Assembly: GCA_049322715.1 (NCBI GenBank)
Contig: JBMOQP010000029.1
Coordinates: 15,675-79,674, forward strand
DNA from: Thiofaba sp049322715
GTDB lineage: Bacteria; Pseudomonadota; Gammaproteobacteria; Halothiobacillales; Halothiobacillaceae
DNA length: 64,000 nt
Direction: 5' to 3'
In this document: piece after piece, positions 47,528-56,530 of the stretch
Position numbering within the stretch: the first letter of the stretch is position 1
Layout of the letters: each line of letters begins with the position of its first letter
Notes under the pieces: generated by a model
Seen by the model: only the letters and a program-made list of their open reading frames with translations
Databases searched by the model: none
What the model was told of the DNA's origin: nothing
Program-made: the position numbers and the translations under genes

Positions 47528-48478
47528 ATGCGCCCAGCCTCTTCCTCCAGCCGAAATCCGACCGCCATCCTGGGCCGCAGAATGCTGCTTGGCCTTGTGC
47601 TGCCCCTGATCCTGGCCGCCTGTGGCAGCGAGGACGCCGCCCCGACCCTGCCGGCCTACAGCGCCACCCCGTCCAAGCCGCTGGTTCCGGTGCTCATGCT
47701 CGGAGTGCATCCGCTGCACAACCCGGTCAAGCTTCTCGAGACCTACGGCCCCATCGTCGACACCCTGAACAGGACCATCCCCGAAGTGGAGATCCGGCTC
47801 GAGGCCTCGCGCGACTACGCCGAGTTCGAGCGCAAGCTGGAGCAGCGCCAGCTTGAGCTCGCCCTGCCCAATCCCTATCAGACCGTGACCGCCACGCAGC
47901 ACGGCTACAGGATATTCGCCAAGGTCAAGGGCGACGAAGATTTCCACGGCCTGATCCTGGTCCGCAGGCGGAAAGGATCCCCCGAAGATGTCGGCGACCT
48001 GCGCGGCAAGACCCTCAGCTGCCCCGCCCTCACCGCCGTGGCCGGCTGCATGCTGCCCCTGTTCCATCTGCGGCAGGAGGGGCTGGATGTGAAGCGGGAC
48101 CTCAAGATCATCGCCGTCGGCTCCCAGGAATCCAGCATCCTGTCCGTGGCACGCGGGCTGGTGGACGCCGGAGCCACTTGGCCGCCGCCCTGGCGGGCCT
48201 TCCAGAAGGAGCACCCGGAGCTCGCCCGCCAGCTGGTGGTGCGCTGGCAGACCGCCTCGCTGCCGAACAACGGACTCGTGGCGCGGGATGACCTGGATCC
48301 CGCGCTGGTCGGGCGCATCCGGGCCCAGCTGATCGCCCTGTCCGACACCAAGGATGGACGCCGCCGCCTGGCGAAGGCCGAGATCCAGGGCTTCGAGTTG
48401 GCGGATGACGACACCTATGCACCGGTAAGGGACTTCCTGCAGCACTACCGGGAGCAGGTCGGGGAGCTGGCGCGATGA
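47528..48478 (+). CDS. Phosphate/phosphonate ABC-type (PhnD-like) substrate-binding lipoprotein
   Basis: The 316-residue product has a signal peptide with lipobox LILAAC followed by a periplasmic type II binding-protein fold. Typical PhnD-family features are VLMLGVHPLHNP, the Tyr/Pro contact region LPNPYQTVTA, LRGKTLSCPALTAVAG and WRTASLPNN-like (WQTASLPNNG). No ABC permease or ATPase is nearby. Instead its stop overlaps the start of a membrane GGDEF-EAL gene, so it probably acts as a ligand sensor for that protein. An ATG at 47582 is an alternative start; frames reaching further upstream overlap the tRNA. Confidence 0.82.
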   Translation: MRPASSSSRNPTAILGRRMLLGLVLPLILAACGSEDAAPTLPAYSATPSKPLVPVLMLGVHPLHNPVKLLETYGPIVDTLNRTIPEVEIRLEASRDYAEFERKLEQRQLELALPNPYQTVTATQHGYRIFAKVKGDEDFHGLILVRRRKGSPEDVGDLRGKTLSCPALTAVAGCMLPLFHLRQEGLDVKRDLKIIAVGSQESSILSVARGLVDAGATWPPPWRAFQKEHPELARQLVVRWQTASLPNNGLVARDDLDPALVGRIRAQLIALSDTKDGRRRLAKAEIQGFELADDDTYAPVRDFLQHYREQVGELAR

Positions 48479-51400
48479 GGCTATCCATCCCTTCGGCCCT
48501 GCCGCGCCTGCTCGGCACCTCGCTCCGCCGCCGCCTGGCCGTCAGCATCGCGCTGGTCCACGCGCTGATGATGGCCGTCTTCGTGTTCGACCTGAGCCTC
48601 CGCGAACAGCAGCTGCTGGTCAAGAACACCGAGCAGTCGACCCTGAATACCGCCGCCCTGCTGGCGCGCTCCAGCTTTGAATGGGTGCTCGCGCGCGACC
48701 TCGCCGGCCTCGGCGAGCTGATCAGGCCGCTGGCGGAGGACCCGGACATCGAATTCGCCATGATCATCGACCACGAGGGTCGCGTCCTCGCCCACAGCGA
48801 CCCGGAGCAGGTCGGGCGCTACGTAAGCGACCCCGTCAGCCTTGCGGCGCTGCGGCACAGCCAGCCCGAACCCCATCTGGTCCAGAACGCCCCTGCCCTG
48901 ATCGACGGCATCGCCCCCATCCTTTCGAGGCCATCCCGCGCCGGTGCGAGCGGACAGGCGGACCAGGCCGGCAAGATCCTGGGATGGACGCGCATCGGCA
49001 CGAACACCGAGCGCACCCATGCGGCCCTCGACAAGATCCTGCGCGACGGCCTGTTCTACACCCTGGCCGCCATCCTCCTCGGCACCCTGCTCGCCCTGCT
49101 CATCGCCGCCGACCTCACCCGCGACCTGCGCCGCGTCAAGACCCTGTTCCTGCGCGTCAGCGCGGGCGAACTGGACCAGCGCATCGAGGTCGTCCGCAGG
49201 GACGAGCTGGGCGACCTGATGCACGGGCTCAACCACATGTTGGAACGACTGGAAGAGGACGAGCAACTCCTGCGGGAGACGCGCGAGCGGCTGGAACTGG
49301 CACTGCAGGGCAGCAACGACGGCCTGTGGGACTGGAACCTCGTCAGCGACACGGTCTACTTCTCGCCGCGCTGGAAGGCGATGCTGGGTTACGGCGAGGA
49401 CGAGATCGGCGAGGCCCCCGCCGAATGGTCGGGACGCATCCATCCGGACGACGTCGATCGCACCATGCGCGCCCTGGATGACCACCTGGCAGACCGAACT
49501 CCGGCGTTCGAGATCATCCATCGCATGCGCCACAAGGACGGTGGCTGGCGCTGGATCCTAAGCCGGGGCCGCGCCCTGCGCGACGGGCATGGCCGGGCCT
49601 ACCGCGTCGTCGGCACCCTTACGGACATCACCGAACTCAAGGAGACCGAGGGCCGGCTGGCCATCGAGCGCTCGCGCCTGGCGGGACTGCTGGCCAATCT
49701 CTATTCCGCCGTGCTGGTGGAGGACGAGTCGCGGCACATCGCCCTCGCCAACCAGGCCTTCTGCGACATGTTCCACATTCCCTCCCCGCCGGAGGCGCTG
49801 GTGGGCACGGACTGTGCCGAGGCCGCTCGAGCCAGCCTGCCGCAGGTCAAGGACGGCTCCCGCTTCGTCCAGCGCATCGAGACCCTGCTCGCGCGCCGTG
49901 AGCCGGCCCTCGGCGACATCGTCGAGATGGCCGACGGACGGGTGCTGGAGCGGGATTACTCCCCCATCCTGGTCGACGGCGCGCCACAGGGGCATCTGTG
50001 GATGTATCGCGACATCACCGCGCGCATCGAGCTCGAGCTCAGTCTCGACGAACAGCGTGAACGACTGCGCATCGTGCTCATGTCGATGGCGGACGGCGTG
50101 ATCGTCACTGATCCCGACGGAAGGATCGAATTCCTCAACCCCGTGGCCGAAGAGTTGACGGGCTGGCCGCTGAACGAAGCCAGGAATCGCCCCCTCGAGC
50201 AGGTGGCCCGGCTGATGACCGAGGACAGTGCGAACGTCCTCGATGGCGCCACCGTGCACCAGCTCATGCAGAAAGGCCGCCAGGAGATCACCGCCCGCCT
50301 CGCCCGCCGCGGGGCCATCGAATCCTTCGTCGAGATCGAACTCAAGGCCGCCCCCATGCTGGGCGCGGGTGGGGCCGAGGGCCTGGTGCTGATCCTGCAT
50401 GACGTCAGCGAAACCCATCGCCTGATGGAGCAGATGAGCTGGCAGGCGAGCCACGACCCGCTCACCGGCCTGCCCAACCGCACGGCCTTCGGCGAGCGGC
50501 TCAGGAGCTTGCTGGAAGGCGCCCGGACCGCCGGCGAGCGGCATGCGCTGCTCTACATGGATCTCGACCAGTTCAAGGTCGTCAACGACACCTGCGGCCA
50601 TCATGCCGGCGACGAGCTGCTGATGAACATCGCCCACCTGCTGCGTGGCGGGGTACGCCGCGACGACATGATCGCCCGCCTCGGCGGCGACGAATTCGCC
50701 GCCCTGCTGCCGAACTGCTCGACCGAGGTCGCCGAGCGCATCGCCAACCAGCTGCGCGAGAGCGTGCAGAACTTCAGCTTCTACTGGCAGGACCGCGTCT
50801 TCAACGTGGGCGTGAGCATCGGCATCGTCACCATCGACCCGCAATGGGGCGCCGCCGACGAGATCCTGCGCGCCGCCGACATCGCCTGCTATGCCGCCAA
50901 GGAGCGCGGGCGCAACCGCATCCACGTCTACGAAGCCGCGGACGAGGTCATGTCACGCCAGGTCGAGCAGCTCGGCATGGCCTCGCAGATCCAGCTCGCC
51001 GTGCGCGAATCCCGCTTCATCCTCTACGCCCAGCCGCTCAAGCCCCTGGAGCGACCGCGCGTGGACGACGGCCTGCACCTTGAGGTGCTGGTGCGCATGC
51101 TCGACCGCCACGGTAACCTCATCGCCCCCGGCCTGTTCATCAGCGCCGCGGAACGCTACAACCTCATGCAGGCGATCGACCGCTGGGTGGTCAGTTCCAC
51201 CCTCGAGCGCCTGCACCAGGCCCTGGACACGCCGACCGGCAGGCGCCTGAGGCATGTCGGCATCAACCTCTCCGGCAACTCGCTGACCGACGAGGACATG
51301 CTCACCTTCGTGGAGAAGGAGGTGCGCCGCTACGATTTCCCGCCCGGCCTGATCTGCTTCGAGATCACCGAGACCGCCATCATCAGCAACATGCACCAGG

Positions 51401-51756
51401 CGCTCGCCTTCATCCAGCGCATGAAGACCCTCGGCTGCACCTTCGCGCTCGACGACTTCGGCTCGGGGCTGTCCTCCTTCGCCTACCTCAAGGCCCTGCC
51501 GGTGGACTTCCTCAAGATCGACGGCGTGTTCGTACGCGACATCGAGAGCGACGCCCACGACCGCACCTTCGTCCAGGCCATCAACCAGGTCGGACGCACG
51601 CTGGGCCTGAAGACTATCGCCGAATTCGTCGAGAATGCCGCCACCGAGCAGATCCTGCGCGGCATGGGCGTAGACTTCGCCCAGGGCTACGGTGTCAGCC
51701 CGCCCAAGCCTCTGGAGGACCTCCTGGGCGGCGAGCCGGGCGCCTCTCCCGCGTAA
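48475..51756 (+). CDS. Membrane HAMP-PAS-GGDEF-EAL protein (c-di-GMP turnover)
   Basis: The 1093-residue inner-membrane protein has a first membrane helix (about 22-42), a periplasmic sensor region (45-190), a second helix (about 192-212) and HAMP (213-260). Three PAS domains follow (about 272-390, 402-515, 530-640), and then a GGDEF domain with intact GGDEF near 737 and an RxxD inhibitory site (RRDD) five residues before it. The C-terminal EAL domain has ELVR-type motif EVLVR near 869, ITETAIISN and DDFGSG. Both cyclase and phosphodiesterase activities are therefore possible. It overlaps the periplasmic binding-protein gene by 4 bp. Confidence 0.92.
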   Translation: MRLSIPSALPRLLGTSLRRRLAVSIALVHALMMAVFVFDLSLREQQLLVKNTEQSTLNTAALLARSSFEWVLARDLAGLGELIRPLAEDPDIEFAMIIDHEGRVLAHSDPEQVGRYVSDPVSLAALRHSQPEPHLVQNAPALIDGIAPILSRPSRAGASGQADQAGKILGWTRIGTNTERTHAALDKILRDGLFYTLAAILLGTLLALLIAADLTRDLRRVKTLFLRVSAGELDQRIEVVRRDELGDLMHGLNHMLERLEEDEQLLRETRERLELALQGSNDGLWDWNLVSDTVYFSPRWKAMLGYGEDEIGEAPAEWSGRIHPDDVDRTMRALDDHLADRTPAFEIIHRMRHKDGGWRWILSRGRALRDGHGRAYRVVGTLTDITELKETEGRLAIERSRLAGLLANLYSAVLVEDESRHIALANQAFCDMFHIPSPPEALVGTDCAEAARASLPQVKDGSRFVQRIETLLARREPALGDIVEMADGRVLERDYSPILVDGAPQGHLWMYRDITARIELELSLDEQRERLRIVLMSMADGVIVTDPDGRIEFLNPVAEELTGWPLNEARNRPLEQVARLMTEDSANVLDGATVHQLMQKGRQEITARLARRGAIESFVEIELKAAPMLGAGGAEGLVLILHDVSETHRLMEQMSWQASHDPLTGLPNRTAFGERLRSLLEGARTAGERHALLYMDLDQFKVVNDTCGHHAGDELLMNIAHLLRGGVRRDDMIARLGGDEFAALLPNCSTEVAERIANQLRESVQNFSFYWQDRVFNVGVSIGIVTIDPQWGAADEILRAADIACYAAKERGRNRIHVYEAADEVMSRQVEQLGMASQIQLAVRESRFILYAQPLKPLERPRVDDGLHLEVLVRMLDRHGNLIAPGLFISAAERYNLMQAIDRWVVSSTLERLHQALDTPTGRRLRHVGINLSGNSLTDEDMLTFVEKEVRRYDFPPGLICFEITETAIISNMHQALAFIQRMKTLGCTFALDDFGSGLSSFAYLKALPVDFLKIDGVFVRDIESDAHDRTFVQAINQVGRTLGLKTIAEFVENAATEQILRGMGVDFAQGYGVSPPKPLEDLLGGEPGASPA

Positions 51757-51870
51757 CGGGTCAAGGCCATGGACGGCCGAGAGGTGCGGGCTCAACCGAT
51801 TTGTCGGGAACAAATCGGGGGGCGCCGAAGGCAAGCCCGTAAGGGGCCGGCCATGGATGGTCGGCATCCG
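51757..51870. repeat. Hairpin repeat between the GGDEF-EAL gene and dapF
   Basis: It contains GGCCAT-GG-ACGGCC (51765-51778, one mismatch), CCGATTTGT and ACAAATCGG around CGGGA (51796-51818), and GCCGGCCAT/ATGGTCGGC around GG (51846-51865). The stretch 51796-51870 is an inverted copy of 60496-60571, with several stem bases changed on both sides. Confidence 0.85.
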
Positions 51871-51974
51871 CCAGCTCCGCGTTAAGCCAGGATGAGCAGG
51901 CCCCGGCCACGCCCGACAATCCGGCTATAATGCCGTCTACCTGACCGCGGCATTTCCAGAAAGGCGTCAGTCCC

Positions 51975-52805
51975 ATGCAGTTGCGCTTCGTGAAGATGCA
52001 CGGCCTCGGCAACGACTTCGTCGTGCTCGACGGCGTGCGCCAGCAGATCACCCTTACCACCGATCAGGTCCGCTTCCTCGCCGACCGGCACTTCGGCATC
52101 GGCTGCGACCAGTTGCTGGTCGTCGAGCCCGCCCCCACCCCCGACACTCTGTTCCGCTACCGCATCTTCAACGCCGACGGCGGCGAGGTGGAGCAGTGCG
52201 GCAACGGCGCGCGCTGCTTCGCCCGCTTCGTGCGCGACGAAGGTCTGACCGACGCCACCACCATCCCGGTCATGACCGCCTCCGGGCGCATCGTGCTGCA
52301 CGTCGAGGACGACGGCGAGGTGACGGTGGACATGGGCATGCCCCGTCTTGAACCGGCCGAGATCCCGTTCGAGGCCGAGCGGCGCGAGATGGGCTACGCC
52401 CTCTATGCCGGCGGCGAGTTCCACACCATCAGCGCGGTGTCGATGGGCAACCCTCATGCGGTGCTGCGCGTGGAGGATGCCGACACCGCTCCGATCGAGA
52501 CGCTCGGCCCGGCCATCGAATCCCACCCGCGCTTCCCCCGCCGGGTCAACGTCGGCTTCATGCAGGTCGTCGCCCCCGACCACATCCGCCTGCGCGTGTA
52601 CGAGCGCGGTGCGGGCGAGACCCTGGCCTGCGGCACCGGCGCCTGCGCGGCGGTGGTCGCCGGGCGCCTGCACGGCTGGCTGGTCGATACCGTCAGGGTG
52701 GACCTGCCCGGCGGACGCCTGACCGTCCACTGGCAAGGAGAGGGCCGGCACGTCATGATGACCGGACCCGCCACCCGGGTGTTCGAGGGGAGGATCGAGC
52801 TGTGA
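51975..52805 (+). CDS. dapF: Diaminopimelate epimerase
   Basis: DapF converts LL- to meso-diaminopimelate for peptidoglycan and lysine. The 276-residue protein has both catalytic cysteines: Cys75 in EQCGNGARC and the second near 219 in LACGTGACA. The N-terminal FVKMHGLGNDFVVLD is typical. A consensus -10 (TATAAT) lies at 51926-51931 without a clear -35. Its stop overlaps the next start (GTGA). Confidence 0.97.
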   Translation: MQLRFVKMHGLGNDFVVLDGVRQQITLTTDQVRFLADRHFGIGCDQLLVVEPAPTPDTLFRYRIFNADGGEVEQCGNGARCFARFVRDEGLTDATTIPVMTASGRIVLHVEDDGEVTVDMGMPRLEPAEIPFEAERREMGYALYAGGEFHTISAVSMGNPHAVLRVEDADTAPIETLGPAIESHPRFPRRVNVGFMQVVAPDHIRLRVYERGAGETLACGTGACAAVVAGRLHGWLVDTVRVDLPGGRLTVHWQGEGRHVMMTGPATRVFEGRIEL

Positions 52806-53461
52806 GCGAAGCGCTGCTGGCCCTTGGCGAGGACGCCGTGGCCGAATACCTGGCCGAGCACCCGGATTTCTTCGTCGGCCACGAACCCCTGCTGCTCGGC
52901 ATGCGGCTCCCGCACACCGCGCCCGGCACCGTGTCCCTCGTCGAGCGTCAGGCGGCCCTGCTGCGCGAGCGCGTCGGCACGCTGGAGAAGACCCTGCGTG
53001 ACCTGCATACCCAGGCGCATGCCAACGAGCGCCTGGCCGCGCGCATGCACCAACTCGCCCTCGCCCTGATCGCGGCCGACAGCCCCTGCGAGGTGCTCGA
53101 GGCCGCACGCACCCGCCTGTGCACGGACTTCGACCTGGCCGGCGTGCTGGTCGGCCTGGAAGAGGGACACACCCTGGTCACCGCCTGCATCGAGACTCCC
53201 CAGGGCGCAGCCTGGAGCAGCCTGTTCGCGCTGCAGGGCCCCCAGATGCCGCGCACCAGCGGCACGCTGCGCGAACTGCTCACGGCCCACGGCCTGCCCG
53301 AAACCGCCTCGGTGGCGGCCATCCCCCTGCTTGGCGAAGGCTTCCGCGGCGCCATGCTGCTGGTCAAGCGCGAACCGCAGGGCTTCCGCCCGGACATGGG
53401 CACCCTGTTCCTCGAGCAGATCGGCGACCTGGTCAGCGCGGCGCTGGCGCGCGCCCGGTGA
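52802..53461 (+). CDS. DUF484 family protein
   Basis: The 219-residue cytoplasmic protein of the DUF484 family starts at a GTG overlapping the dapF stop. It has the family's VAEYLAEHPDFF opening, a short coiled coil (SLVERQAALLRERVGTLEKTL) and a GAF-like C-terminal domain. The dapF-DUF484-xerC order is conserved in gammaproteobacteria, but the protein's role is not established. A link to XerC-mediated recombination is only suggested by this gene order. Confidence 0.9.
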   Translation: MSEALLALGEDAVAEYLAEHPDFFVGHEPLLLGMRLPHTAPGTVSLVERQAALLRERVGTLEKTLRDLHTQAHANERLAARMHQLALALIAADSPCEVLEAARTRLCTDFDLAGVLVGLEEGHTLVTACIETPQGAAWSSLFALQGPQMPRTSGTLRELLTAHGLPETASVAAIPLLGEGFRGAMLLVKREPQGFRPDMGTLFLEQIGDLVSAALARAR

Positions 53462-53486
53462 ACACCGGCTTGCGGGAAGGCCGTCC

Positions 53487-54509
53487 ATGAGCGACATTCC
53501 CCGGCTTGGCTCCTTCCTCGCCCAGCTTGCGGCGAACAACGCCTCGCCCCACACCCGCGCGGCCTATGCACGCGACCTGGCCGATGCCTGGGGATTCCTC
53601 GCCGGTCAGGGGCTGAGCGACTGGCTTGAGGCCCAGCCCCATCACCTGCGCCTGTGGTTGGCCAAACGCCATGCCGAAGGGCTCTCCCCCCGCACCCTCG
53701 CCCGCCGCCTGGCGGCCGTGCGCGCCCTGCTCCGCACCCTGCGCCGGCAGGGCCTGGTCGAGCACGACCCGAGCACCGGCCTGCGCCTGCCGCGCGCCGA
53801 CCGCCGGCTGCCGGAAACCCTCGAGCCCGAGCCGCTCAATCACCTGCTGGACCAACCCGCGGACGACTCTCTCGAGGCGCGCGACATCGCCATGCTGGAG
53901 CTGATGTACGGCAGCGGCCTGCGCCTGGCCGAGGCCTGCGGCCTACAACTGCACGACCTCGACCAGACTTCCGGCGAGGCCCGCGTACTCGGCAAGGGCG
54001 GCAAGACCCGCATCGTGCCGGTCGGCGACACCGCGCTCGCCGCCGTGCGGCGCTGGCTGGGCCTGCGGCCGGCCCATGCCCCGGCGGGGGAGACCGCCCT
54101 GTTCGTCAGCAAGCGGGGCCATCCCATTGCCCCGCGCACGGTGCAGGCCCGCCTGACCCGGCTTGCGCGCAAGCACGGCCTCGCCGGCCGGGTGCACCCG
54201 CACATGCTGCGCCACGCCTGCGCCAGCCATTTCCTGCAGAACAGCGGCGACCTGCGCGCGGTGCAGGAACTGCTTGGGCACAGCAACCTCGCCACCACCC
54301 AGATCTACACCCACCTCGACTTCCAGCACCTGGCTCAGGCGTACGACTCAGCCCACCCGCGCGCCAGGCGGCGGAATCCATCCCCGGATTCCGCCTCCGG
54401 TGACGCTTCGCGTCCCAACGCCGTTCCCAACGCCGTTCCCAACGGCGTTGCTCACGAAGACGTAGGCGCCGCCCTCGGCGCGAGGATCGGCCCGGGGGTC
54501 GCCTACTAG
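53487..54509 (+). CDS. xerC: Tyrosine recombinase XerC with extended C-terminus
   Basis: XerC and XerD resolve chromosome dimers at dif. The 340-residue protein has the full catalytic set R146, K170, H239-x-x-R242, H265 and nucleophile Y274. The conserved protein normally ends with a segment like YDSAHPRA at about residue 293. Here some 47 more residues follow, encoded largely by a palindromic repeat element also found in pilQ (SGDASRPNAVPN). The XerD-interacting C-terminal helix is probably followed by a disordered tail. The true start is ATG 53487, after GGAAGG. Confidence 0.94.
   Translation: MSDIPRLGSFLAQLAANNASPHTRAAYARDLADAWGFLAGQGLSDWLEAQPHHLRLWLAKRHAEGLSPRTLARRLAAVRALLRTLRRQGLVEHDPSTGLRLPRADRRLPETLEPEPLNHLLDQPADDSLEARDIAMLELMYGSGLRLAEACGLQLHDLDQTSGEARVLGKGGKTRIVPVGDTALAAVRRWLGLRPAHAPAGETALFVSKRGHPIAPRTVQARLTRLARKHGLAGRVHPHMLRHACASHFLQNSGDLRAVQELLGHSNLATTQIYTHLDFQHLAQAYDSAHPRARRRNPSPDSASGDASRPNAVPNAVPNGVAHEDVGAALGARIGPGVAY
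54370..54450. repeat. Palindromic element in the xerC 3' end
   Basis: GGCGGAATCC (54370-54379) pairs with GGATTCCGCC (54386-54395). Then come GGTGACGCTTCGCGTCCC and a threefold AACGCCGTTCCC-type repeat closing with GGCGTT. The order matches 31149-31215 in pilQ. The first part is read in a different frame there; after a small length difference both copies are read in the same frame. Confidence 0.87.
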
Positions 54510-54577
54510 CCTCTGCCGGAACAACCTCGCGTGGGCTGATGTTAAGATCGTTCCATCCCCACACCGGCTTGCACCCC

Positions 54578-55111
54578 ATGGAACAGTTCCACGGCACCAC
54601 CATCCTTTGCGTCCGCCGCGACGGCCGCACCGTCATCGGCGGCGACGGCCAGGTCTCGCTCGGCCCGACCATCGTCAAGGGCAACGCGCGCAAGGTGCGC
54701 CGCCTGCACGACGGCAGTGTGATCGCGGGCTTCGCCGGCGGCACTGCCGACGCCTTCACCCTGTTCGAGCGCTTCGAGGCCAAACTGGTCAAGCACGGCG
54801 GCAACCTCGTCCGCTCGGCGGTCGAGCTGGCCAAGGACTGGCGCACCGACCGCGCCATGCGCCGTCTGGAGGCGATGCTGATCGTCGCCGACCGCGAGAC
54901 CATGCTCACCATCTCCGGCCTCGGCGACGTGCTCGAGCCGGAGCACGGCCTGCTCGCCATCGGCTCCGGCGGCGCCTACGCCCAGTCCGCGGCACGCGCC
55001 CTGCTGCAGCACTCCCCGCTGGACGCGCGCCAGATTGTCGAGCAATCGCTCACCATCGCCGCCGAGACCTGCGTGTACACCAACCGCAGCTTCACCATCG
55101 AAGAACTCTGA
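54578..55111 (+). CDS. hslV: ATP-dependent protease subunit HslV
   Basis: HslV is the proteasome-like peptidase of the HslUV heat-shock protease. The 177-residue precursor begins MEQFHGTTILCVRR. Removal of the six-residue leader would expose Thr7 as the catalytic N-terminus, in contrast to E. coli where only Met is lost. GDGQVSLG, GFAGGTADAFTLFE and the final TIEEL are conserved. It is followed by hslU 50 bp downstream. Confidence 0.96.
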   Translation: MEQFHGTTILCVRRDGRTVIGGDGQVSLGPTIVKGNARKVRRLHDGSVIAGFAGGTADAFTLFERFEAKLVKHGGNLVRSAVELAKDWRTDRAMRRLEAMLIVADRETMLTISGLGDVLEPEHGLLAIGSGGAYAQSAARALLQHSPLDARQIVEQSLTIAAETCVYTNRSFTIEEL

Positions 55112-55161
55112 CCTTGCCCAGCAGGGGCGGTCTTGCCCCTGCTGGCCATACCGGAATACCC

Positions 55162-56514
55162 ATGAATACCTCCGTTCAATCCCTGACCCCCGCCGAGATC
55201 GTCGCCGAACTCGACAAACACATCGTCGGCCAGCAGGACGCCAAGCGCGCCGTCGCCATCGCCCTGCGCAACCGCTGGCGCCGCCAGCAGGTGGCCGAGC
55301 CGATGCGCCACGAGATCACACCGAAGAACATCCTCATGATCGGCCCGACCGGCGTGGGCAAGACCGAGATCGCCCGCCGCCTGGCGCGCCTGGCCAACGC
55401 CCCCTTCCTCAAGGTGGAGGCGACCAAGTTCACCGAAGTCGGCTACGTCGGACGCGATGTGGAGAGCATCATCCGTGATCTTGCCGATGTCGGCATGAAG
55501 ATGGTGCGCGCCGTGGCGCAGGAACGCGTACGCGACAAGGCGCGCGAAGCCGCCGAGGAGCGCGTGCTCGACGCCCTCCTCCCCCCGCCGCGCGACACCA
55601 ACCCCTGGGGCACGGACGAGCACACCGACAAGGCCTACGCCAACACGCGCGAGAAGTTCCGCGCGCGCCTGCGCGAGGGCCAGCTTGACGACAAGGAGAT
55701 CGAGATCGACGTCGAGGGTCCGAAGCTTGGCGTGGACATCCTCTCCCCGCCCGGCATGGAGGACATGGCCAGCCAGCTCAAGGGCCTGTTCCAAAACCTT
55801 GGCGTCCAGCGCACCCAGCGCCGCAAGATGCGCATCGCGGAGGCCCTGCGCCAGCTCACCGAGGAGGAGGCCGCGCGCCGGGTCAGTGACGAGGAGATCA
55901 AGCAGGAGGCCGCCGAGCTGGTCGAGCAGCACGGCATCGTGTTCATCGACGAGATCGACAAGGTCTGCCGCAAGGGCGAGTTCAGCGGCTCGGACGTCTC
56001 CCGCGAGGGCGTGCAGCGCGACCTGCTACCCCTGATCGAGGGCAGCACGGTGAACACCAAGATCGGCATGATCAAGACCGATCACATCCTGTTCATCGCC
56101 TCCGGGGCCTTCCACCTCGCCCGCCCGTCGGACCTGATCCCCGAGCTGCAGGGCCGCCTGCCGATCCGGGTGGAACTGACCGCGCTGACCGCCGACGATT
56201 TCGTGTGCATCCTGACCGAGCCGGACGCCGCGCTGATCAAGCAGTACCAGGCCCTGCTCGCCACCGAGGGCGTCCAGCTGGAGTTCACCGACGCGGCCAT
56301 TCGCCGCCTGGCCGAGGTGGCCTTTGAAGTGAACGCCACCACCGAGAACATCGGCGCCCGCCGGCTGCACACGGTGGTCGAGCGGCTGCTGGAGAACCTG
56401 GCGTTCGAGGCCCCGGCGAAGGCAGGGGAGACCGTCACGCTGGACGTGGCGGACGTGGACGCGAAGCTCGGGGCGCTGGTGAAGAGTGAGGATTTGAGTC
56501 GGTATATCCTTTGA
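55162..56514 (+). CDS. hslU: ATP-dependent protease ATPase subunit HslU
   Basis: HslU is the AAA+ unfoldase that feeds HslV. The 450-residue protein has Walker A GPTGVGKT at 61-68, the pore motif GYVGRD, Walker B VFIDEIDK near 258, the I-domain between them and sensor 2 GARRLHTV. It ends with the conserved SRYIL tail that inserts into HslV. The ATG at 55162 gives the standard start. Confidence 0.97.
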   Translation: MNTSVQSLTPAEIVAELDKHIVGQQDAKRAVAIALRNRWRRQQVAEPMRHEITPKNILMIGPTGVGKTEIARRLARLANAPFLKVEATKFTEVGYVGRDVESIIRDLADVGMKMVRAVAQERVRDKAREAAEERVLDALLPPPRDTNPWGTDEHTDKAYANTREKFRARLREGQLDDKEIEIDVEGPKLGVDILSPPGMEDMASQLKGLFQNLGVQRTQRRKMRIAEALRQLTEEEAARRVSDEEIKQEAAELVEQHGIVFIDEIDKVCRKGEFSGSDVSREGVQRDLLPLIEGSTVNTKIGMIKTDHILFIASGAFHLARPSDLIPELQGRLPIRVELTALTADDFVCILTEPDAALIKQYQALLATEGVQLEFTDAAIRRLAEVAFEVNATTENIGARRLHTVVERLLENLAFEAPAKAGETVTLDVADVDAKLGALVKSEDLSRYIL

Positions 56515-56530
56515 TCGCCCTGTCCAGAAA

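Noticed and set aside
47398..47528. Longer start for the PhnD-like lipoprotein reaching into the tRNA gene
   Set aside because: The frame is open there, but a protein start inside a tRNA is implausible and the later ATGs place the signal peptide correctly.
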